A DNA stretch of 64,000 nt, taken from NCBI GenBank assembly GCA_015067315.1, contig SVMR01000002.1:1-64000 (forward strand), in the 5' to 3' direction. Made by a program: the position numbers and the translations under genes. The stretch is from Oscillospiraceae bacterium. Its GTDB lineage: Bacteria; Bacillota; Clostridia; Oscillospirales; Ruminococcaceae. Each line of letters begins with the position of its first letter. Position 1 is the first letter of the stretch. The notes below the pieces were generated by a model. It saw only the letters and a list, made by a program, of their open reading frames with translations, was not told where the DNA came from and did no database searches. Positions 8,970 to 14,803 of the stretch are shown here, piece by piece.

Positions 8970-9018
8970 TTATACAAAAAGTATTATAATTTTAGCACAA
9001 AAATTATACGATTGTCAA
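8970..9018 (-). promoter_or_regulatory. Promoter of the XRE gene with overlapping inverted repeat
   Basis: On the minus strand TTGACA (9018-9013), an 18-base spacer and TAAAAT (8994-8989). Just downstream, 8970-8989 holds an imperfect palindrome (TTATA...TATTATAA) that could be an operator for the XRE protein. The promoter call is good and the operator call speculative. Confidence 0.6.
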
Positions 9019-9072
9019 GATTTATTATACAAACGGAAACAATGTTGAAAAGTATTATTTTACAAATTTTAC

Positions 9073-9101
9073 TTGAAAAGATTTGATTATTAAGTTATAC
9101 T
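9073..9101 (+). promoter_or_regulatory. Sigma-A-type promoter for tgt
   Basis: TTGAAA (9073-9078), a 17-base spacer and TATACT (9096-9101), about 40 bases upstream of the tgt start. Confidence 0.7.
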
Positions 9102-9140
9102 ATATTAGTTATATTATGCCTTATAAAAAGAGGAGATTTA

Positions 9141-10271
9141 ATGTTTACTTTATTAAAAACAGAAGGAAGAGCCCGCAGAGCAGAGTTCCAGACCGTTCAC
9201 GGAACTGTTCAGACTCCCGCGTTCATGAACGTTGCAACCTGCGGCGCAATAAAAGGCGGCGTTGCCGCAGAAGACCTTAAAGAACTCCATTGCCAGGTCG
9301 CACTTTGCAACACTTACCATCTTTCTCTCCGTCCCGGAGATCTGGTAGTTAAAGAACTTGGCGGTCTTCATAAATTCATGAACTGGGACAGACCCATTCT
9401 TACCGATAGCGGCGGTTTTCAGGTTTTCAGCCTTTCGAAACTCCGCAAAATTAAAGAAGAGGGCGTTTATTTCAGAAGCCACCTTGACGGACACAGAATT
9501 TTTATGGGTCCGGAAGAATCCATGCAGATTCAGTCCCATCTCGGAAGCACCATTGCAATGGCTTTTGACGAATGTGTCGAAAACCCCGCTCCGAAGTCCT
9601 ATGCGGCCCAATCCTGCGCAAGAACCGTAAGATGGCTCCACCGCTGTAAAGCGGAAATGGACCGCCTTAATTCTCTTCCGGATACAATCAATCCCCATCA
9701 GATGCTTTTCGGAATCAACCAGGGATGCACCTTCGAGGATCTTCGTGTTGAGCATATGAAAGAGATTGCTAAACTCGATCTTGACGGTTACGCAATCGGC
9801 GGTCTTGCGGTAGGCGAACCCACCAACGAGATGTACAGAATCATTGATGCCGTTGAACCTTATATGCCGGTCAACAAACCCCGTTATCTTATGGGTGTCG
9901 GAACTCCCGTTAATATTCTTGAAGCGGTTCACCGCGGAGTTGACCTTTTCGACTGCGTTATGCCAAGCCGTAACGCCCGTCACGGAACGCTTTTCACCTG
10001 GGAAGGCATCCGCAACCTCAACAATGAAAAGTATATCTATGACCAGGGACCGGTTGACCCGGAATGCGGATGTCCCACATGCCGTCTTCACAGCAGAGCT
10101 TATGTAAGACATCTTCTCCGCGCAAACGAACTTCTTGCGCACAGACTTACTGTTCAGCACAACCTTTATTTCTATAACACTCTTATGGAAAGAATCCGCG
10201 AAGCTCTTGATAACGGAACTTTTGAGGAGTTTTATCAGAAATACCGCAATATTCTCGGAAAAAGAATATAA
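9141..10271 (+). CDS. tgt: tRNA-guanine transglycosylase
   Basis: A protein of 376 residues, normal family length, with AGAGGAG before the ATG. It exchanges guanine-34 for preQ1 in tRNAs with GUN anticodons, the step before QueA acts. Visible are 'TDSGGFQVF' with Asp89, 'GYAIGGLAVGEP' (217-227), 'DLFDCVMPSRNARHG' with the nucleophilic Asp near 271, and the zinc ligands Cys309, Cys311, Cys314 and His340. It has its own promoter and is followed by yajC, the common tgt-yajC order. Identification is secure. Confidence 0.98.
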   Translation: MFTLLKTEGRARRAEFQTVHGTVQTPAFMNVATCGAIKGGVAAEDLKELHCQVALCNTYHLSLRPGDLVVKELGGLHKFMNWDRPILTDSGGFQVFSLSKLRKIKEEGVYFRSHLDGHRIFMGPEESMQIQSHLGSTIAMAFDECVENPAPKSYAAQSCARTVRWLHRCKAEMDRLNSLPDTINPHQMLFGINQGCTFEDLRVEHMKEIAKLDLDGYAIGGLAVGEPTNEMYRIIDAVEPYMPVNKPRYLMGVGTPVNILEAVHRGVDLFDCVMPSRNARHGTLFTWEGIRNLNNEKYIYDQGPVDPECGCPTCRLHSRAYVRHLLRANELLAHRLTVQHNLYFYNTLMERIREALDNGTFEEFYQKYRNILGKRI

Positions 10272-10318
10272 AATAATATTTTAGTTTATAATTATTATTA
10301 TAAATTCGGAGGTAAAAA

Positions 10319-10645
10319 ATGTTTAATCATCAGTTCCTTTTAATGTCCGGCGAAGCCGCAGCAGAAAGCGGTTCCATTGGTGAAACCCTTCTCAGCTTTG
10401 CTCCCATTCTTGTTGTTGTGGTTGTTTTCTATTTCATGCTCATCCGTCCCCAGCAGAAAAAAGACAAAGCAGACAGAGCAATGAGAGAAAATCTTGAAGT
10501 CGGCGATGAAATCGTAACTATCGGCGGAATTGTGGGAAACGTTGTTTCCATTAAAGAAGATACCCTTGTTATCGAAACCGGAAGCGACAGAAGCAAAATA
10601 AGAATTCTCAAAAGCGCTGTCGGCCAGCTTAGAGAAAAAGCATAA
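10319..10645 (+). CDS. yajC: Preprotein translocase accessory subunit
   Basis: A protein of 108 residues with GGAGG before the ATG. One membrane helix near residues 26-44 ('LLSFAPILVVVVVFYFMLI') is followed by the YajC signature 'RPQQKKDKADRAMRENLEVGDEIVTIGG' and a small beta domain. YajC associates with SecDF and the SecYEG channel; its exact role is still loose. secD and secF, usual neighbours, are not downstream here. A structured terminator separates it from the next gene. Confidence 0.95.
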   Translation: MFNHQFLLMSGEAAAESGSIGETLLSFAPILVVVVVFYFMLIRPQQKKDKADRAMRENLEVGDEIVTIGGIVGNVVSIKEDTLVIETGSDRSKIRILKSAVGQLREKA

Positions 10646-10666
10646 TTTTTAATTAAGAAAAGAATA

Positions 10667-10722
10667 AAAACGCTTTCTTTTGAATAACCTTTGAAAAGGA
10701 TATTCCGAAGGGAGCGTTTTTT
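10667..10722 (+). terminator. Two-part hairpin/terminator carrying the next gene's RBS
   Basis: An outer stem AAAACGCT (10667-10674) / AGCGTTTT (10713-10720) encloses an inner stem GAATAaCCTTT / AAAGGaTATTC and ends in a T run. The ribosome binding site AAGGGAG of the 10725 gene lies in the 3' side of the structure. It probably terminates yajC transcripts partially and may limit downstream translation. Confidence 0.7.
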
Positions 10723-10724
10723 AT

Positions 10725-11111
10725 ATGTCGCAGAAAAGTTTAAAAAAATATCTGGTAAGCATTTTTGTCGGGGCGGGAATCGGGATGTTTTCTTCGGCAA
10801 TTTTAATATTTATGCTTGCGGCGGCTCTTTCAATCGGAGATATTCCGGCAATGCTTTTTTCGCCGCTTACCGTTATAATTCTTGCCTTGGGAGGATTTGC
10901 CGGGGGATTTGCTTCTTCAAAAATTTCCGGAGAAAAAGGAATTTTCTGCGGTGCAGCTTCCGGAACCGTTTATTTCCTTTTGGTATGGCTTTTCGGGGCA
11001 TTCTTTGAATATTCCGGATTCGGAACGGCGGCATTGATAAAATCGGTTATGATAATAATTGCCGGCGCCCTTGGCGGAATAATCGGGGTTAATAATGTAA
11101 AAAGAAAATAG
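10725..11111 (+). CDS. TIGR04086-type small membrane protein
   Basis: A protein of 128 residues with four hydrophobic segments, roughly 10-35, 40-62, 71-93 and 100-122, and a basic end (NNVKRK). The glycine-rich 'ALGGFAGGFASSKISGEKGIFCGAASG' loop fits the clostridial family TIGR04086, which is characteristically coded between yajC and the SCIFF genes, exactly as here. The function is unknown. Its ribosome binding site sits within the preceding hairpin. Its end is close to the scfA promoter. Family assignment rests on topology, loop pattern and position. Confidence 0.75.
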   Translation: MSQKSLKKYLVSIFVGAGIGMFSSAILIFMLAAALSIGDIPAMLFSPLTVIILALGGFAGGFASSKISGEKGIFCGAASGTVYFLLVWLFGAFFEYSGFGTAALIKSVMIIIAGALGGIIGVNNVKRK

Positions 11112-11140
11112 TTGAAAAAAGCTGAAATATGTGCTATAAT
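11112..11140 (+). promoter_or_regulatory. Sigma-A-type promoter for scfA
   Basis: TTGAAA (11112-11117), a 17-base spacer and consensus TATAAT (11135-11140). The leader then has a perfect palindrome GTTGATATATCAAC (11158-11171) just before the AGGAGG of scfA. Confidence 0.8.
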
Positions 11141-11189
11141 CTATGTAAATTAATCTTGTTGATATATCAACTTTCAGGAGGAAGACATA

Positions 11190-11348
11190 ATGGAACACAT
11201 CAAAACTGTTAATAACGCAAATCTTAAAGAATCCTGCGCAAAAGGCGGCTGCGGCGAATGCCAGGCTTCCTGCCAGTCCGCATGCAAAACTTCCTGCACC
11301 GTTGCAAACCAGGAATGCGAAAACGAATCCCGCAAAGGAAACAAATAA
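11190..11348 (+). CDS. scfA: SCIFF ranthipeptide precursor
   Basis: A protein of 52 residues after AGGAGGA. The SCIFF signature (six cysteines in forty-five residues) is clear: leader 'MEHIKTVNNANLKE', then 'GGCGECQASCQSACKTSCTVANQ' with cysteines at 21, 24, 28, 32, 36 and 43. There is an extra cysteine at 16, so seven in total. SCIFF peptides are cross-linked by a dedicated radical SAM/SPASM maturase through thioethers; their biological role is unsettled. It has a strong promoter of its own and a terminator before scfB, which should make peptide mRNA more abundant than enzyme mRNA. Confidence 0.96.
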   Translation: MEHIKTVNNANLKESCAKGGCGECQASCQSACKTSCTVANQECENESRKGNK

Positions 11349-11369
11349 TTTTATAATTCTGAATTCGTT

Positions 11370-11408
11370 GCAGGCGTGCCCGAAACCCGGTGCGCCTGCC
11401 GTTTTTTT
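11370..11408 (+). terminator. Terminator between scfA and scfB
   Basis: An 11-pair stem GCAGGCGTGCC / GGTGCGCCTGC (with wobble pairs) is followed by seven T residues. The scfB ribosome binding site GGAGAG starts directly after the T run. Partial termination here would set a peptide-to-enzyme ratio. Confidence 0.85.
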
Positions 11409-11420
11409 GGAGAGTTTTAA

Positions 11421-12236
11421 ATGGTACATACTTTTTATCTCAATGGATATTATATTGCTCTTGACGTAAACTCGGGAGCTGTTCATGTTCTTGATAAGCT
11501 TTGTTTCGATCTTCTCAATAAATTCGGGGACAAGCTTCCGGAAGAATTTCCATCCGATATTCTTGAAGAACTTTCCGCCGAATATGAAAGGGAAGAACTT
11601 ATTGAGGTTTATTCCGAACTTCTTGAACTTCAGAAAGCGGGACAGCTTTTCAGCGAAGACGATTATGAGCGTTTCACCGATATGATGAAGGGCGCGCCGA
11701 TTAAATCAATGTGTCTTCATATAATTGCCGACCCGAGCGAACCTTATGCAATTACGGAAGAGGATCTTCCGGCTATTTTTGCGGAATATGAAAAACTTGC
11801 GGTTGAAATGATAAGAAGAAAAAAAGAAGAGGGAAGATGCTTCAATTTCTTCCATTTCATGATTGATCTTGATCAGGGTCCCTGCGCAATAAAACGTCTT
11901 CGCGGATGCGGATGCGGAAACGAATATGTTTCAGTAACGCCCGACGGAGATATTTATCCCTGCCACCAATTTGTCGGAAACGACGAATGGAAAATGGGAA
12001 ATCTCGATGATGAAACTCTTGATATTGAAATGAAGGACAAATTTGCTTGCTCCAATATCTATACCAAGGAAGGATGCAGAGATTGCTGGTGCAAATTCTA
12101 TTGTTCCGGCGGATGCAACGCAAACAATTACAGTTTTAATAAAGATATCAATAAACCCGTAAAACTTTCCTGCGAAATGGAAAGAAAGCGTGTTGAATGC
12201 GCGATTATGATCAAAGTCGCAATGGCCGATAAATAA
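11421..12236 (+). CDS. scfB: SCIFF maturase lacking the radical SAM barrel (in-frame internal deletion)
   Basis: A protein of 271 residues against about 450 for intact SCIFF maturases such as CteB. Residues 1-100 match the N-terminal part, including the PqqD-like recognition region ('FYLNGYYIALDVNSGAVHVLD') up to 'SMCLHII'. Residue 103 then jumps straight to 'ADPSEPYAITEEDLPAIF', a segment that in intact enzymes follows the barrel. About 180 residues, with the CxxxCxxC iron-sulfur motif, are missing. The SPASM part is complete, with cysteines near 155, 163, 165, 181, 210, 219, 222, 224, 228, 232, 251 and 260. The frame is open throughout. As read it could not do radical chemistry. It may be a real deletion, an assembly collapse, or a repurposed binding protein. 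Confidence 0.88.
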   Translation: MVHTFYLNGYYIALDVNSGAVHVLDKLCFDLLNKFGDKLPEEFPSDILEELSAEYEREELIEVYSELLELQKAGQLFSEDDYERFTDMMKGAPIKSMCLHIIADPSEPYAITEEDLPAIFAEYEKLAVEMIRRKKEEGRCFNFFHFMIDLDQGPCAIKRLRGCGCGNEYVSVTPDGDIYPCHQFVGNDEWKMGNLDDETLDIEMKDKFACSNIYTKEGCRDCWCKFYCSGGCNANNYSFNKDINKPVKLSCEMERKRVECAIMIKVAMADK

Positions 12237-12249
12237 TTTTAAAAAAATT

Positions 12250-12279
12250 AAAAGCTCCGGAATATCCGGAGCTTTTTTG
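12250..12279 (+). terminator. Intrinsic terminator after scfB
   Basis: Stem AAAGCTCCGGA / TCCGGAGCTTT with an ATA loop, followed by a T run. Confidence 0.9.
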
Positions 12280-12329
12280 TTATATAAATTAGCAGGGAAG
12301 ACCGAAAGGGAAGGAGTAATTTTTAAAAA

Positions 12330-12914
12330 ATGGACAAAAAGATTGTTATTGATACTGTTATAAAGAACAGATTTTTGATTATTATATGCATCATGCTCGT
12401 TTTCGGAACAATTTTCGGGACGAGCATGCTCGGATATCTTCCGGAAGAAATTTGTTTGAATATTTTTGATTTTATATCATCGGATTCGGAAAATTTTATA
12501 AACGATTTTATAAACAGTTTTTCTTTTCCGTTTCTGATTCTTTTGGGACTTTATTTTTCCGGTTCAAGCATTTTGGGAACAATTTCCGTTCCGTTTATAA
12601 TTTTTATATACGGAGCTTTTACCGGGTTTGAAAATGCCGTAAAATACAGCATTCTCGGGGCGGATTACATAGTGAACGGAATGATTTTATATTTTTGCGG
12701 AGCGCTGTATTTTGGATTTATTATCATTGTAATGGCTGAAAGTTCAATTTTTTCTTCAAAAAAGCTGAAAGCCTGCATCAAGGATATCAACGCCGAAAAA
12801 CCGCATTATAATGCGAAAAAACAAGCTGTAAAGTTTGTTGGTTTTACAGCCTGTTTTGCGATAATTTCTTTAATTTCGGTTTGTTTTACAAGATTTATTC
12901 AGTCGGTTCTTTAA
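12330..12914 (+). CDS. SpoIIM-like multispanning membrane protein
   Basis: A protein of 194 residues with about five hydrophobic segments (roughly 14-34, 64-84, 84-105, 115-137, 168-190). The opening 'RFLIIICIMLVFGTIFGTSML' and overall topology resemble stage II sporulation protein M, which with SpoIID and SpoIIP drives membrane migration during engulfment. spoIIM often lies near a xerD-type recombinase gene in Firmicutes, and one is adjacent here, though convergent. Similarity is to pattern rather than exact motif, so the function is tentative. Its last 20 bases overlap the end of the recombinase gene on the other strand. AAGGAG lies about 13 bases before the ATG. Confidence 0.6.
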   Translation: MDKKIVIDTVIKNRFLIIICIMLVFGTIFGTSMLGYLPEEICLNIFDFISSDSENFINDFINSFSFPFLILLGLYFSGSSILGTISVPFIIFIYGAFTGFENAVKYSILGADYIVNGMILYFCGALYFGFIIIVMAESSIFSSKKLKACIKDINAEKPHYNAKKQAVKFVGFTACFAIISLISVCFTRFIQSVL

Positions 12915-13902
12915 GTTTTTTCTTCGGCTGTTTTACATTTTTAAGCGGAGATTTGTTCGATGCGTCCTCAATCTGTTTATTGCTTACGTGAGTATAAATT
13001 TCGGTTGTCGAAAGGCTTTCGTGCCCAAGAAGTTCTTTTAAAACGCGGATATCAACGCCCGCATCCTGATAAAGCAAAGTTGCTGCGGTGTGGCGGAGTT
13101 TATGGGGAGAAATTCCCATTCCGTCAAGTCCGGCCTCTTTAAGGCAATGTTCCACGATTTGTTCCACGCCGCGGGTGCTCAATCTTTTGCCGAATCTGTT
13201 CAAAAATAACGCATTTTTGTCAATCCGCTTGATTTTTTCGCCGGAATTGAGCACACGAAGATAGTTTTCAATAGCCGTAAGGCATGAACCGTTAAGATAA
13301 ACGATTCGTTCTTTGTTGCCTTTACCAAGCAATTTAAGCCGGTTTTCGCGGATATCCTGGATATTGATTCCGCAAAGTTCCGATACACGCATTCCGCAGT
13401 TTAAAAACAGCGTAATTATGCAAAAATCCCGTTCCGTAAAGTTCGTTTCAACGTGGGTTAAAAGTTCAAGCGCCTGTTCAAGTGTAAGATATTTCGGAAG
13501 AGTTTTTTTTAGTTTCGGGGTTTCAAGATTGAGCATCGGATTTTCCGAAAGTTTTCCGCTTGAAATCGTAAGATATTTATAAAAGGATCTTATTGCGGAA
13601 ACTTTGCGCGAACGCGCTTTGGCCTGGTTATCGTGGTTTCGCTGGAATTCCGAAAGAAATCTCATTGCGTCGGTTCTTGTTGCGTTTTTAATCAGATCAA
13701 AGCTTGCGTCGCATATTTTGATTTCTTTGTAATCGGTATCATCGGATACAAGTCCGTTATCAATCAAAAGGAATCTTATAAAAGATCTTAAATCAATATA
13801 ATATCCGTCAACGGTTCGCGGAGAACGGCCTTTGATGGTTTCCATATAAAACAGAAAATCCTGAAGGAATTCCGGGCAATCGTTAAGATTTTCCTTATTC
13901 AT
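12895..13902 (-). CDS. Tyrosine recombinase, clostridial XerC/XerD type
   Basis: A protein of 335 residues after GGAGG. The N-terminal SAM-like domain ('YMETIKGRSPRTVDGYYIDLR') is followed by a complete catalytic domain: Arg172 in 'CGMRVSEL', Lys194 in 'LLGKGNKER', His267 and Arg270 in 'HKLRHTAATLL', His294 in 'LLGHESLSTT' and the nucleophilic Tyr303. Such enzymes resolve chromosome dimers at dif. The length and the 'KGRSPRT...FLLIDNG' region match the XerC-like protein common in Clostridia rather than a phage integrase. No phage genes are nearby. A dif-geometry palindrome lies in its own leader, 28 bases upstream of the ATG. Confidence 0.93.
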   Translation of the reverse strand: MNKENLNDCPEFLQDFLFYMETIKGRSPRTVDGYYIDLRSFIRFLLIDNGLVSDDTDYKEIKICDASFDLIKNATRTDAMRFLSEFQRNHDNQAKARSRKVSAIRSFYKYLTISSGKLSENPMLNLETPKLKKTLPKYLTLEQALELLTHVETNFTERDFCIITLFLNCGMRVSELCGINIQDIRENRLKLLGKGNKERIVYLNGSCLTAIENYLRVLNSGEKIKRIDKNALFLNRFGKRLSTRGVEQIVEHCLKEAGLDGMGISPHKLRHTAATLLYQDAGVDIRVLKELLGHESLSTTEIYTHVSNKQIEDASNKSPLKNVKQPKKKLKEPTE

Positions 13903-13930
13903 TATAAAATCCTCCTTTTTCGCTCCCCTT

Positions 13931-13960
13931 AACTTCGCTAAATTTCTATTTAGCGAAGTT
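13931..13960. other. Candidate dif-like recombination site / operator (12-6-12 palindrome)
   Basis: AACTTCGCTAAA (13931-13942), spacer TTTCTA, TTTAGCGAAGTT (13949-13960); the arms are perfect reverse complements. The inner 11-6-11 bases (13932-13959) have exactly the geometry of a dif site, and the left arm begins ACTTC like Firmicutes dif. It sits between the promoter and the ribosome binding site of the recombinase gene. No T-tract follows on either strand, so it is not a terminator. It could also be an autoregulatory operator or an RNA hairpin. Confidence 0.6.
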
Positions 13961-13972
13961 GACTCTATGGAA

Positions 13973-14002
13973 ATTATAGCATAAAATGCTCTATCCCGTC
14001 AA
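13973..14002 (-). promoter_or_regulatory. Promoter of the tyrosine recombinase gene
   Basis: On the minus strand TTGACG (14002-13997), an 18-base spacer and TATAAT (13978-13973). The expected transcript start near 13966 places the palindrome at the very 5' end of the message. Confidence 0.7.
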
Positions 14003-14011
14003 GTATTGATA

Positions 14012-14045
14012 AATAAAAAAAGCCCGATTATTCCGGACTTTTTTA
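14012..14045 (-). terminator. Intrinsic terminator after the radA operon
   Basis: On the minus strand AAGTCCGGAATAATCGGGCTT folds with one wobble pair and is followed by seven T residues. It lies just after the stop of the 14051..14800 gene. Confidence 0.8.
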
Positions 14046-14050
14046 CAGTA

Positions 14051-14800
14051 TTATTCTTCTTCGCAAAGCGGCAAAATTCCGCCGATATCTTTTAAAGTTC
14101 TTCCGCCAAGATTTTCCGCATAAATATTTCTGTTTCGCAAAAAATCTTTTATATTGTCATAATCCTTGATTGATTTAAGACTTCCGGAAGTTCCGAGAAT
14201 TTTTTCTTCAACCATTCCCCCGCATCCTCCGATAAATCCCGTATCGTAACCTCTGAGATAAATTCCGCCCTCTTTAATTTTGAGAACTTCAATTTCCTTT
14301 TGCTGTAAAATTTTGGAAATTCCTGGGTCGGCAGTTATTACGGCGTCTTCACAGACCGCCAATACGGAACATTTTGCATAGCCTTGTTTTACTCCGATTA
14401 TGTTATAGTTGTTCTCCTCGGCAAATTCCATAAGTTTTTTGTCGATTATATCCGGGTTTACGATAATATTTCTTCCGATTATTTCTGCGTTTATAAGGCA
14501 GTCTTCCGGATAGCTGAAATCAATTTCGTTTTCGGTGTTCTGTATTTCGAATCCGAGCATATTGAGCATATCGGTGCTCTTTTTTGAGCATCCGGAAGTG
14601 AGCAAGGAATTTCCGCCGAGATGAAGTATCTGCAAATCGGCATGCGAAGCGGTCCCCGTCGGAAGATTTTCGTTCGGTTCAACCGGAACAACGGCGATTT
14701 TTGCCGATTGCAATGCGGAAATAACGTCTTCAGCTTCCGAAGAAACAGCGGCAACGGTTATATTTCCGGAAGGAAAATTCGGGTTTTTAACAAAATTCAT
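14051..14800 (-). CDS. Conserved protein, possibly GME-fold (DUF6873-like)
   Basis: A soluble protein of 249 residues. Features that suggest the guanidine-modifying-enzyme (arginine deiminase-like) fold are 'HADLQILHLGGN' near residue 53, 'KQGYAKCSVLAV', 'VITADPGIS' and 'GGCGGMVEE', arranged as repeated beta-beta-alpha units. I associate this with the clostridial DUF6873 family, from memory. A Cys in 'YAKCS' and an acidic/His pair could be remnants of a catalytic site. It starts three bases after the radA stop, so the two are co-transcribed, and a terminator follows. The function and any link to RadA are unknown. Confidence 0.65.
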   Translation of the reverse strand: MNFVKNPNFPSGNITVAAVSSEAEDVISALQSAKIAVVPVEPNENLPTGTASHADLQILHLGGNSLLTSGCSKKSTDMLNMLGFEIQNTENEIDFSYPEDCLINAEIIGRNIIVNPDIIDKKLMEFAEENNYNIIGVKQGYAKCSVLAVCEDAVITADPGISKILQQKEIEVLKIKEGGIYLRGYDTGFIGGCGGMVEEKILGTSGSLKSIKDYDNIKDFLRNRNIYAENLGGRTLKDIGGILPLCEEE

Positions 14801-14803
14801 GGC

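Noticed and set aside
12895..13902. Tyrosine recombinase as a phage or integrative-element integrase
   Set aside because: No phage, plasmid or conjugation genes, no att-like direct repeats and no tRNA target adjacent; sequence pattern fits the chromosomal XerC/D type.
13931..13960. The palindrome as a simple terminator
   Set aside because: No T-tract follows on either strand, and it lies within the leader of an active-looking gene directly after a good promoter.
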